A DNA stretch of 64,000 nt from Bradyrhizobium sp. Ash2021 (lineage in GTDB: Bacteria; Pseudomonadota; Alphaproteobacteria; Rhizobiales; Xanthobacteraceae). The translations under genes and the position numbers were made by a program. The notes under the pieces are model-generated. The model saw only the letters and a list, made by a program, of their open reading frames with translations, was not told the origin of the DNA and ran no database searches. The stretch covers positions 5,810,501 to 5,874,500 of the forward strand of contig NZ_CP100604.1 in assembly GCF_031202265.1 (NCBI RefSeq), given 5' to 3'. Of the stretch, positions 1-7,469 are shown piece after piece (the first letter of the stretch is position 1; the number at the start of each line of letters is the position of its first letter).

Positions 1-807
1 ATGTCTAAAGGAAATCCGGCTGAGAAAGGCAACGCCCAGCCTGCGACCTCTCGCGCCGGGATGGAGGCCGCTGCCTGCGTCGGACTGGGCACGACCGACA
101 ACGGCAGCGGCCTCGACGTGGAGGTCGATGAATACGACGAACTCCTCGCCTCAATCGGCCGCTCGTTCGACCAGGATGTACGTATCGCCACCCACGAGGC
201 TGGGCATGCTCTCGCGTCCCGGTTACTCGGACAAGAGGTCGGCGGCATGACCGTGAACCCGGACACTGCCCGTGGATATGAGGGCCTGTGTTGGGGAATC
301 GGCCACACGGAGGCGTTCGCCGAAGGTCGCGGGGACGCGTCAGACGTTCGGGACGTGCTTCGTCCGATGATGCCGCAAGCGGGCGAAGATCGTCGTCCCG
401 TGGCCGATGTCTTCGGCAGCGTCTATGACAAATGTATTGAGTTGCTCGCCGGTCAGGCGGCGGAACGCATGGTGCTCGACGGTGAGCCAGCCGCGCCCGC
501 CGACGATCTCCGGCAGGCTCGCGCACTGGCCCTGTTGATCTGCAACAGCGAAGAAGCGATTGCGGCGTTTCTCGCGTTCTGCGGTGCCGCCGCACGTGAT
601 CTGTTGATGCCCTACGGCGATGTCGTGATGGTGCTGTCTATTGTGTTGCGTATGAAGCGCACGCTGGAGGGGCCGGAGATCGATGAGATCATCTCGGATG
701 TGCAGGCGCGCAAGTCAGTCGCCGTTGAGCGTGCCCGCCGTAGGCAGTGGCAGCGCGTCATCGAGAACGCCGCCACTTTCCGGGCCGCTGATTGCGAGCG
801 CGCATAA
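1..807 (+). CDS. Stand-alone M41-like (FtsH-type) zinc metallopeptidase
   Basis: The 268-residue protein carries an HEAGH zinc-binding motif near residue 65 (context ATHEAGHALASRLLG). About 90 residues later comes a G-x-x-A-E-R segment followed by P-A-D-D-L-R-Q-A-R, the region that supplies the third zinc ligand (Asp) in FtsH-type peptidases. No AAA ATPase module and no membrane segment are visible, so this is only the peptidase half. The first 50 residues look disordered and acidic. ATG is at base 1, so an upstream start or ribosome-binding site lies outside the window. The fold and metal site are read from motifs; the substrate is unknown. Confidence 0.7.
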   Translation: MSKGNPAEKGNAQPATSRAGMEAAACVGLGTTDNGSGLDVEVDEYDELLASIGRSFDQDVRIATHEAGHALASRLLGQEVGGMTVNPDTARGYEGLCWGIGHTEAFAEGRGDASDVRDVLRPMMPQAGEDRRPVADVFGSVYDKCIELLAGQAAERMVLDGEPAAPADDLRQARALALLICNSEEAIAAFLAFCGAAARDLLMPYGDVVMVLSIVLRMKRTLEGPEIDEIISDVQARKSVAVERARRRQWQRVIENAATFRAADCERA

Positions 808-840
808 GCTGTTTGCCAGCTTCCCTCCCGCCAATGGCCC

Positions 841-870
841 GAAGTCCGCTTTGCCTCCGAAAGCCGACAT
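841..870. repeat. Dispersed Bradyrhizobium-type repeat, copy 1
   Basis: The core TCCGCTTTGCCTCCGAAAGC is a recurrent intergenic motif that reappears in variants near 2418, 22726 and 25627. Its two ends are partly inverted (TCCGCTTT and AAAGCCGA). It follows the stop of the M41-like gene. Such copies are common between genes in this bacterial group and are often mistaken for coding sequence. Confidence 0.5.
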
Positions 871-935
871 TCGTCGCGGCGGTCGGCATGTCCGCAAAGT
901 GCCGATACCTGACCTCGTAGGCGCGCCCATCGCCC

Positions 936-1307
936 TTACGAAGGCCGGATCGGAGGGCCGGTGAGCTCAAGAAAACGTTGTGCGGTTGCGGTCGATGCAC
1001 TCTTCGATGCTAACGGCGGGTGGCCGGTCAGTTGTCGAACGGTATCCGTCGGCGTCGCATAGAGATTCGATCGGTTGACATCATCGAGTCCAAGAAGAAG
1101 TTCGACGCGCCATGGAGCGAGACCGGCCGCCTCAAGCCGTGCGCGCCGTTCCTCGATCGATACTGCTTCGTAGTGAATCGGTCGCTGGAGTACGTGGGTC
1201 TGGCGAGCGGCGACTTCCGGCCAGGTGAGGGCGAACGGCCCCGTCAAAGCATGAGTCCTTCCCCGCCTCGAGGGCTCGGTCAGGACCGCGACAGTCGCGT
1301 CGACCAC
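936..1307 (-). pseudogene. C-terminal remnant of an NmrA/SDR-type NAD(P)-binding protein
   Basis: The 123-residue reading frame resembles the C-terminal third of NmrA-like atypical short-chain dehydrogenases: a D-x-x-x-A-V-L-T-E-P segment, then G-x-x-x-A-L-T-G-P-x-A-L-T, then a stretch on a predicted helix-rich tail. The N-terminal Rossmann fold with its GxxGxxG loop is absent, and no plausible start or ribosome-binding site is seen (the first codon in the open stretch is GTG). I infer a decayed fragment. Confidence 0.5.
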
Positions 1308-1450
1308 TAGTCGATCAAGGGCGTTGCGGCCGTGCAGCGCGCTACTTCGTTACACATGTAACGCTATTCCCGATGACCGAAATTCTTCTGTAGCGCACTC
1401 GGCCCATCATCGTCGCCTGCCAAACCAACCAAACCAAAGAGGAGGACACG

Positions 1451-2314
1451 ATGCTGATGGAAAAGCCGGCTAGCGGTGAGCGCGTTGTCTTGGTTCACTG
1501 CTCGGCAAGCTCCGCGCGGCAATGGAGATCGCTCTCGGAGCAGCTCGTCGGCTTCCAACCCCTGCCGATCGATCTTTGGGGTCATGGCAACCAGCACCGC
1601 TGGCATGGCTCCGGTCCGCTGCGCCTTTCGGAGCAAGCGAGAGCCATTCAGGACGTTTGCCCCGATGGTGCCCCCTTCCATCTCGTCGGCCATTCCTATG
1701 GTGGTGCTGTCGCGCTCCAGTTTGCATTGAGCCACCCTGAACGCTTGCATTCCCTCACGCTTATCGAGCCGAGCTGCTTTCACCTTCTGAAGGGACTGGA
1801 CGCCCAATACATCGATGAGATCCGAGCAGTAGCGGAGGCCGTCAGCCGCGAAGTCATCTGCGGCGATTACCTAACGGCCATGAAAACCTTCATAACCTAC
1901 TGGGGCGGCGTCAATAGTTGGGACATCCTGTCCGACGAAAAGAAAGCTCAGTTTGCGCAGGTCGCCGTCCACGTTGCACATCACTTCTGGAGTCTTATTG
2001 AAGATAATAACACGCCGCTGACAGCTTATGCAGACATCGACGTCCCCACACTCATTTTGTGCGGCACGCACTCGCCCGCGCCGTCGCGCCTAATAACTCG
2101 GCTTCTTGCCGAAGCAATTCCTCTTGCTCGGCACCGCACGATTCCCTATGCCGACCACATGTCGCCAATTAACCGCGCGGCCGAGGTGAACGCACTCATA
2201 TTAGAGCACCTGTTGGGCCGCGCCGCGCCGCTCACCGCTGAACAGTTCCCCAGAGCGGCCCGTACAGCCGAGCGTGGCCGTTCGATGACGCTGCCACAAG
2301 GGTCAACTCAATAA
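1451..2314 (+). CDS. Alpha/beta hydrolase
   Basis: The 287-residue protein has an alpha/beta-hydrolase core: the oxyanion-hole strand VLVHCSAS near residue 15, the nucleophile elbow GHSYGG at 80-85 (Ser82), a late strand TLILCGTHSPAPS near residue 203, and a C-terminal Y-A-D-H-M-S-P-I-N that supplies the histidine. A strong GAGGAGG ribosome-binding site lies 5-12 bases upstream of ATG 1451. The closest architecture is that of small esterases and meta-cleavage-product hydrolases; the substrate cannot be told. It stands alone between decayed sequences. Confidence 0.8.
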   Translation: MLMEKPASGERVVLVHCSASSARQWRSLSEQLVGFQPLPIDLWGHGNQHRWHGSGPLRLSEQARAIQDVCPDGAPFHLVGHSYGGAVALQFALSHPERLHSLTLIEPSCFHLLKGLDAQYIDEIRAVAEAVSREVICGDYLTAMKTFITYWGGVNSWDILSDEKKAQFAQVAVHVAHHFWSLIEDNNTPLTAYADIDVPTLILCGTHSPAPSRLITRLLAEAIPLARHRTIPYADHMSPINRAAEVNALILEHLLGRAAPLTAEQFPRAARTAERGRSMTLPQGSTQ

Positions 2315-2417
2315 TTCTGCGATAGCTGCTCGCGTCTTGCGTTCTCCCTTAGGCCACTCGACGAGATGGCTATGACTTCCGGTATGGGTCAAAACCGGAA
2401 GTCGCCGTCGGTTCGGG

Positions 2418-2450
2418 GCACTTCCGCTTTGCCCCTGAAACCAGACGTCG
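2418..2450. repeat. Dispersed Bradyrhizobium-type repeat, copy 2
   Basis: A diverged copy of the CTTCCGCTTTGCCCCTGAAA motif seen at 841 and 25627. It lies in a 300-base stretch after the hydrolase gene that holds no intact gene. Confidence 0.45.
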
Positions 2451-2479
2451 GCTCGCCCCCATTGCTGGCTCTCGATGCG

Positions 2480-2590
2480 TCACGCCGCCGCCCGATCTTC
2501 CTTGTCAGTCCCGCGCATGACGATCTTCAATGCATCATCCGGCAATGGCCGCTGCAACGCCTTGGCCTCATCCAAGGGCGCGCGAAACGA
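2480..2590 (-). pseudogene. Orphan C-terminal tail of an SRAP/YedK peptidase
   Basis: Read on the minus strand, this stretch encodes a tail with the sequence [16 protein letters not shown] followed by A-L-K-I-V-M-R-G and a stop at 2480-2482. It closely matches the C-terminal tail encoded at 3350-3586. No N-terminal part adjoins it. It is therefore a second, detached copy of the 3' end of an SOS-response-associated peptidase gene, lying on the other side of the frameshifted gene 2620-3289. Confidence 0.6.
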
Positions 2591-2619
2591 AATTGGGCTA
2601 TTGATGGTTTGAAGACTAA

Positions 2620-3289
2620 TCATTTCGGCGACATTCGGCGCTCGCCGATCACCACGTCATTGTTGGCGGCGTAAATATAGCAACCGCCATCCCTCCCGCT
2701 TCGAGCGGGATCGCTGTTGCATTTCGCCAGTGCGGATGCTTGCGCATCCTTTAGAGTCGGATCGCCCGCCGATATGAACAGCTTGCCCCATGGGTGTATC
2801 GCCATCGCCTTCGGCTCCATCGCCAAGTCATAGCTTTGCACATCGGGACGCCGCCTTGTAATCGCACGGATTATTGGGATTTGCGAAACGTCATACCTGC
2901 CCGCATAATGTAAGCGTGGCATGTCCTTCGAAGTCAGTTCGCCTTCAGCCGCTATTTCTTCGTTCACCGCGAGCAAGGCACACGGCTTGCCGTACCGCAG
3001 TTGGCAGGCTTCCTGGGCGCGTTCCCCCGGCAACCGAGGCGTCTTCATGCTCGCAGGAGCGGAAATAGGAAGCGTGCACAAGCTCGACCGCTTGCGCCTT
3101 GTTGGACTTACAGGCGATGTAGTCCTTAATCAGCGTTTCTCGAACAAAACCGAACACGGTCGGCGCGGTCGCAGCAATGATGGATGCCATTGCCTTCTCA
3201 AACTGAGATTTTCTTTCCGTATTCGTCAACGCTGCCAATGCAGCACTCGGCAATAGCACGACGACAATCAACGATCTCAGAGTTTTCAT
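2620..3289 (-). pseudogene. Secreted hypothetical protein, frameshifted
   Basis: From ATG 3289 the first frame gives a signal peptide (MKTLRSLIVVVLLPSAALA) and about 70 further residues ending in HEDASVAG. Coding then continues in a second frame with ERAQEACQLRYGKPCALLAVNEEI and runs to the stop at 2620. Dropping one base from the CCCCC run at 3024-3028 joins the frames smoothly as V-A-G-E-R-A-Q-E-A-C-Q-L. The restored protein has about 222 residues with several cysteines and would be periplasmic. Its function is unknown. The shift is either a real inactivation or a homopolymer sequencing error. Confidence 0.7.
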
Positions 3290-3349
3290 TTTATGGCCCC
3301 CAGCCGAGCCCTAACCTTACCAAGGTTTTGACCGGAAAATCTACCCGCC

Positions 3350-3586
3350 TTAAGCCAGTAGCGCGGTGTCTTCCTTATCGGGACCGCGCCTAACCATCAT
3401 TAGCCCATCATCCGCCAACGGCCGCTGCAACGCCTTCGCCTCGTCCCACGGTGCGCGCATCCAAACGTCCCGCTCTTCGTCGGTGGTCAGGATCACCGGC
3501 ATCGCCTTCGGATGGATCGGCTCGACCACCGCATTCGGCGATGTCGTGAGAAAGCCGTAGACCAGATGCGGTCCCGGCAGGTCGCG
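3350..3586 (-). pseudogene. SRAP/YedK peptidase, detached C-terminal part
   Basis: On the minus strand this stretch reads [16 protein letters not shown], then [17 protein letters not shown], then a tail [10 protein letters not shown] and a stop at 3350-3352. H-P-K-A-M-P is the conserved motif of SOS-response-associated peptidases, which crosslink to abasic sites in single-stranded DNA. The matching N-terminal part lies at 4268-4699. About 681 bases containing two GG-leader peptide genes separate the halves, so the gene is split and presumably dead. Confidence 0.85.
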
Positions 3587-3757
3587 GGAATTTTTCGCGG
3601 TCGATCATCGGCTATGGAAGCCTCGGCGCGGCCGACTCGCCAATCGCCTCGAAGGGCCGCAGCTAATGTGATCGCCGTCACAGTACGAAATCGGCCGTTA
3701 GAGCAAAATTGATGCGCCTGGGATGAGCGATGTCATCGCCCCCAAGCAAAGCAAAGC

Positions 3758-4038
3758 AAAACCGAACCGGAGAAGTACGATCATGACCACGACGATCAAC
3801 ACATCGATGCCAGTTGAAGTCCGAGAGTTGACTACGGATGAACTCAATCGCGTGAGCGGGGGTATGGATTGTCAGGTCGGCTATAGCGTCTGCATACTCA
3901 ATATCAACGGATTCAAAATCCCGATCCTGGCCAGCGCTGTTGATTGTAAGGTGGGGCCGCCCTCGCTGTAGTGGCTGTCGCCGTCAAAACCCGAATTGGA
4001 GAAGTACGATCATGACCACGACGATCAATACATCGATG
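3758..4038. repeat. Tandem direct repeat carrying two GG-leader start regions
   Basis: About 52 bases around the first start (3758-3809) recur nearly unchanged around the second (3986-4038). The shared segment holds the ribosome-binding site (GGAGAAGTACGATC) and the codons for MTTTINTSM. This shows that the two small genes arose by tandem duplication, with leaders and start regions more conserved than the mature peptides. Confidence 0.85.
3783..3971 (+). CDS. Double-glycine-leader peptide 1
   Basis: The 62-residue product starts at ATG 3783, ten bases after GGAG. Residues 1-27 form a leader with EVRELTTDELNRVSGG, matching the E-L-x-x-V-x-G-G consensus cut by C39-peptidase-containing ABC exporters. 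The predicted mature peptide has 35 residues with cysteines at mature positions 3, 10 and 28 and a core G-F-K-I-P-I-L. It aligns without gaps with the product of 4012-4209. It is probably an exported bacteriocin-like or signalling peptide; no exporter or immunity gene is recognisable beside it. Position inside a broken SRAP gene suggests arrival by insertion. Confidence 0.75.
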   Translation: MTTTINTSMPVEVRELTTDELNRVSGGMDCQVGYSVCILNINGFKIPILASAVDCKVGPPSL

Positions 4039-4209
4039 GAAGTCCGTGCCCTGACTGAGGATGAACTCAATCGCGTGAGCGGGGGCCTGATTTGTGATGG
4101 CGGCGCTAGTGTCATCATAGTTGATTACGGCGCATTCAAAATGCCAATGCTGTCCGTCGGGGTTAATTGTGGGTCGGGGGTTATTATCGACGTTCCCAAG
4201 GGCCGCTGA
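4012..4209 (+). CDS. Double-glycine-leader peptide 2
   Basis: The 65-residue paralogue of the preceding peptide has a 25-residue leader, EVRALTEDELNRVSGG, and a 40-residue mature part. Ungapped alignment of the first 31 mature residues with peptide 1 keeps Cys3, Gly6, Ser8-Val9, F-K at 17-18, Pro20, Leu22, Val26 and Cys28. Peptide 1's middle cysteine is replaced by Ile. Two conserved cysteines 25 residues apart suggest one disulfide. The ribosome-binding site is the same as for the upstream gene, 40 bases away, so the two are probably cotranscribed. Confidence 0.75.
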   Translation: MTTTINTSMEVRALTEDELNRVSGGLICDGGASVIIVDYGAFKMPMLSVGVNCGSGVIIDVPKGR

Positions 4210-4267
4210 GGCGGCCCCGGTTCGACCCCTGCGTCCCGAACGCAGGCCGCTCCCGGCCTTCGGACCG

Positions 4268-4699
4268 CCTCGACTTTGTGCCACGGTCGCCCTTGAATTC
4301 GGCCCAGATGCCAGCGAAGGCGAACAGCGGCCTTTCATCGTTGAGCGCGAACCACACCACGTCCTTCTTCTTGGTCTCCGGGTTGGGCTCCGGTGCGTAT
4401 TCGGCGAAGCTGTTGAACGGCACAAGGCAGCGGTTCTCGGGCCTGAGCCAGCCGCGCCAGTGCGGCGACGAGGTGTTGCGGATGTTGGTGACAGGCGGGC
4501 CGCCGGTCCTGGGTGGCGGCGGCATGCCCCAACGCATCGTCACCATCTCGGTGCCGGTGTCGGTGTTGCGGATCACCGGAGCCGGATAGTCTGGAAACAC
4601 GCCCGGCATTGGCCCGAGATTGCCGACGTAGCGATTGATCACGCGGAATAGGGCGCGGATGGCCTCTTGGTTTGTGGTGATCGAATAGAGATTGCACAT
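4268..4699 (-). pseudogene. SRAP/YedK peptidase, detached N-terminal part
   Basis: This begins M-C-N-L-Y-S-I-T, with the catalytic Cys2 of SRAP proteins, and continues with M-R-W-G-M-P-P-P, R-C-L-V-P-F-N-S-F-A-E-Y and a I-W-A-E-F-K-G-D-R-G-T-K-S boundary at about 4268. Beyond that the frame runs into unrelated sequence. The expected continuation (P-G-P-H-L-V-Y-G-F) is found 681 bases away at 3350-3586. N-terminal active-site residues are intact, but H-P-K is cut off. Confidence 0.85.
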
Positions 4700-4704
4700 T
4701 TCAA

Positions 4705-5145
4705 CTACTGCTCACCCGTCGTTATTCGAACTAAGCTACGTGCCCATGCGCGAGCACCATTCCCACCTTTAAAGTAAACCGTACCATCGGCAGAAATTGA
4801 CGAAATGACCCATTCGCGATTTAGGGTATCGTGCTTGTTTCGAACTCGAACACCCACCGCTAGTCTCTGCTCAACTATCCCACGGCAATTCAAACCGTCC
4901 ATAATGTCTGCGATGACGGCGTCGCCAACGCCCCTCGTTTCGTGGCGGATATCGAAGCCGAACTTCATGGCTAGCTCGATTTGCTTTGAGGTCGGACTAC
5001 CCAAGTCGTTTTTGCCAAAGAAGCTCCGCTGTATTGCATCCTGTATCAGTGCATGCGCGACCCCAATCGATTTTTCCGAAAGCTCAAGACCAAGCCGTCG
5101 CCCAAAATCGATTTGAGCTTGCGTCACCTTACGGGTCGTTTCCAT
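4705..5145 (-). CDS. Hypothetical protein with two related helical units and a C-terminal beta domain
   Basis: Starting at ATG 5145 (AGGAAG nine bases upstream) the product has 146 residues. Residues 5-40 (T-Q-A-Q-I-D-F-G-R-R-L-G) and 44-82 (T-S-K-Q-I-E-L-A-M-K-F-G) share the pattern T-x-x-Q-I-x-x-x-x-x-x-G ... V-x-x-A-x-I-x-D, so the N-half looks like a duplicated helical module. The end (V-I-S-S-I-S-A-D-G-T-V-Y-F-K-G-G-N-G) looks like a small beta domain. A longer start at 5274 would overlap the upstream gene by four bases, but its extra 43 residues look noncoding. Function unknown. Confidence 0.6.
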   Translation of the reverse strand: METTRKVTQAQIDFGRRLGLELSEKSIGVAHALIQDAIQRSFFGKNDLGSPTSKQIELAMKFGFDIRHETRGVGDAVIADIMDGLNCRGIVEQRLAVGVRVRNKHDTLNREWVISSISADGTVYFKGGNGARAWARSLVRITTGEQ

Positions 5146-5270
5146 CAGAGACTTCCTACCGGTCGAAGCGATTGACGATGGAGAACAGCATCTCGATTGA
5201 TCTTGCTCCGGTTCAACGCGCACCGCGAACCGCGCCAGCTTCGCGATCCCCCGGATCGGCGGCGCACGTT

Positions 5271-6131
5271 TCATGGTCGGCGACGAACGTAGTTTTCGAA
5301 CTCGAAGATTTCGTTGCTGACACGCACCAAGAGTGAATAGCGGTCGGACAGATTTTGGATTGCGGTTTCGCGTTCTCTAGCGAACCTCTCACGAAGAGCG
5401 GCGCGCATCGATTGAAGCGCTTGGAAGTTTTCGACGGTCGGCGGAGGTGGTCCACTTTGTTGCGCATGGGATTGGCGCTCACGTTGCGCGATCTCAGTAG
5501 CGATCTCATGTACCAAAATGTTCCTTTCGTCGCGCATCTTGACGATGTCAGGAGCGAGAGCAATCAGTTTAGACAGACATCCGCAGTTTGTGAATTTGTC
5601 GGCGGCCTCAATGAAGGGTGATGAAAACTTCCTGCGAGGCTCCCCATGAACCTTGTCCTTGGATCTATTATAGTCTTCCTGTCCCTGCCTGAACGCGGCG
5701 GCAATGAACAATTCGCGAAGACGTTCCGTTGCGGTCGCGAGATATATCAGCGCACTCATGCGGTGAAGATCAAAAAACGCGTCGTTGACAAAATCCTTCC
5801 CTCTCGCTGCATCGATTGACAGTAACAAAAGCCCCATCGACATTCGCGCGGCTTCCATCAATCCTTCGAAGTCTGCGCCAGCAATAGCAATGGTCCTCAG
5901 CCATTCCGGCGGCTCGGGTTGCGCGGCTTTGTGTGTCCCACGCGCATTGAAGACCATTGGATTGTCGATTGGCGGGTCTGTTTGCCATTGCGCATGTCCG
6001 ATGAGATCGGGGTCGGCATCGTATGCATTCAGCCATCCGAAGTTGCCCAGCTTCCAAATTTTCGCGACAGTCAGTAGACGCTCCGCCTCGCCATGAAGCG
6101 CGTCGTTCAAGTGTGTCGGCCCAGTTGTCAC
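5271..6131 (-). CDS. Hypothetical protein with HEPN-like motif
   Basis: The 286-residue, mostly helical protein starts at GTG 6131. Near residue 205 it has M-R-D-E-R-N-I-L-V-H-E-I-A, which fits the R-x4-H pattern of HEPN-type RNases and their inactive relatives. No transmembrane segment is evident, although residues 95-110 are hydrophobic. It precedes the helical-unit gene on the same strand (4-base overlap with that frame's longest start). HEPN assignment is inferred from one motif and helix content; a role in defence or RNA cleavage is only a possibility. Confidence 0.5.
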   Translation of the reverse strand: MTTGPTHLNDALHGEAERLLTVAKIWKLGNFGWLNAYDADPDLIGHAQWQTDPPIDNPMVFNARGTHKAAQPEPPEWLRTIAIAGADFEGLMEAARMSMGLLLLSIDAARGKDFVNDAFFDLHRMSALIYLATATERLRELFIAAAFRQGQEDYNRSKDKVHGEPRRKFSSPFIEAADKFTNCGCLSKLIALAPDIVKMRDERNILVHEIATEIAQRERQSHAQQSGPPPPTVENFQALQSMRAALRERFARERETAIQNLSDRYSLLVRVSNEIFEFENYVRRRP

Positions 6132-6182
6132 GATGAATGGCCTCTTGGTCCGTGGTGCTGTAGATGTTGGGTTTGGTTTGTG

Positions 6183-6499
6183 TCACCAGGTTGACGGCGG
6201 ATCGTCGGCTGAAATCTTCGTCGGTCGCAGCGCGACCAGATGGCTGCGCTGACCGGTGTGTCGAGGGCAACGGTCTGGTGCGTGTCGCAGCCCAGGCAGC
6301 GGACTTCGAGATAGCCGTAACCGGCATTGAGCGCGTCGCCCAGGGTCGGCGACGGCTGGGCCGGTCCCTGGAAGCCGAGCATGCGCTTGTTCCAAGCCGC
6401 GACGGCGAGCCGGTCGGCATCCTTGCGGGCTTCCGCCGCCCGCTCTGCCGCCGCCCGGACCGATGCGCCGTAAATGGTCTCGCGTGATTTGCTCCCCAT
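6183..6499 (-). pseudogene. Conserved CxxC protein with internal deletion and frameshift
   Basis: From ATG 6499 the product reads MGSKSRETIYGASVRAAAER, then a conserved G-F-Q-G-P-A-Q-P-S-P-T-L-G-D-A-L-N-A-G-Y segment and C-L-G-C-D-T-H-Q-T-V-A-L-D. After about 6252 the expected C-terminal residues S-H-L-V-A-L-R-P-T-K-I-S appear in another frame and end with D-P-P-S-T-W and a stop at 6183. From memory of this rhizobial family, a segment with a second CxxC pair is missing. I infer deletion plus frameshift; the metal site would be incomplete. Confidence 0.6.
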
Positions 6500-6744
6500 A
6501 GCGAGAAGATGCGCCGGGCCGCGCGGGACAGGCAAGCCGCTACAGATTGCGGTGGATGGCGTGCCGGGCACAACGGAGGCGACGCAAATGCGTCGAGCAC
6601 CGTCACCGCACGGCCATCGCCGCGCGATCAAGGCCCTAAATGGGCCATGCTTCCGAAATGTGGGGATAGCCCCAGCTCTCTAAGGTTGCGCCCGACGCAA
6701 TCTTCGACCATTCTGCAAGCCATCGCCGCAACTGGGGGCCGACG

Positions 6745-7101
6745 ATGCGGGGGCTATTGACGCTGGTATATTGCTTGATCTCGATCCTGACCGCTGGGCA
6801 GGTGATGTTCAGGTCATCTTTGTCGGTTGGTGTTAGCGCGCTGGCGGCGTCAGCGTTGGGCTTCTTCGGAACAGCAACCTTCTTTGGGTCGTGGCTAGCT
6901 CGGCGGGAAAAGAAATATAGGGCGCTTGATCTGGCCGGCATTGGCGCAATTGCTCTGGTTCTTGTGATCGCCGCGTTCGGCCTCATGCTTTGGTCCGGCT
7001 TTAGCCTCTCGCTGGATGGGGTTCTGATCCCCGGCCCGTACTGGATCGTGGTGGGGATGGTCACAGCACTTCTCGTGACGACGAAGCAGCATGCCTTATG
7101 A
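6745..7101 (+). CDS. Small membrane protein, 118 residues
   Basis: Hydrophobic segments lie at about residues 3-20, 27-50, 62-84 and 94-112, with R-R-E-K-K-Y-R between the second and third. That suggests four membrane helices. Its stop overlaps the start of the next gene (ATGA at 7098-7101), so the two are translationally coupled. No family is recognised. Confidence 0.6.
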   Translation: MRGLLTLVYCLISILTAGQVMFRSSLSVGVSALAASALGFFGTATFFGSWLARREKKYRALDLAGIGAIALVLVIAAFGLMLWSGFSLSLDGVLIPGPYWIVVGMVTALLVTTKQHAL

Positions 7102-7454
7102 GGTGGTCGCGGATTGCCTATTGTGCCGCAATCGTGGCCCTCGTGACGATTCTGGTGACGCGCGGCACTAGTCCGTGGCTGACAGTCCCACTGGGTGCGT
7201 TCGCTGCGTACTGGACCTATCTCAGCACGAAGGCAGTGTGGCATGTGATGAGCTTTCGCATTGCTGTTTGGCGTGCGAACCTATTGCCTCCGATTTCGGT
7301 GAAAAATCCTACAGAGCCGCCGGCTGCGCAAAAATCGTTATGGTGGCTCGCCAATCCTAAACTGGACAAGGCGGTGGACGTTGCAACGGTCGTTGGCGTG
7401 CTGGTCTTTCCGGCACTGCTGTGGCTTCCCCTGATTTTTTGGCTGCTTGACTGA
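7098..7454 (+). CDS. Small membrane protein, 118 residues
   Basis: Two N-terminal hydrophobic segments (about 6-22 and 25-45) and a C-terminal pair (about 92-116, with V-V-G-V-L-V-F-P-A-L-L-W-L-P-L-I-F-W) flank a hydrophilic stretch. It is the second gene of a three-gene run that ends in the DUF5677-like gene 16 bases downstream. Function unknown. Confidence 0.6.
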   Translation: MRWSRIAYCAAIVALVTILVTRGTSPWLTVPLGAFAAYWTYLSTKAVWHVMSFRIAVWRANLLPPISVKNPTEPPAAQKSLWWLANPKLDKAVDVATVVGVLVFPALLWLPLIFWLLD

Positions 7455-7469
7455 AAAGAAATAGACTTC

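Noticed and set aside
5146..5274. Longer start for the helical-repeat protein
   Set aside because: The four-base overlap with the upstream gene is attractive, but the 43 extra residues have noncoding-like composition and ATG 5145 has a ribosome-binding site.
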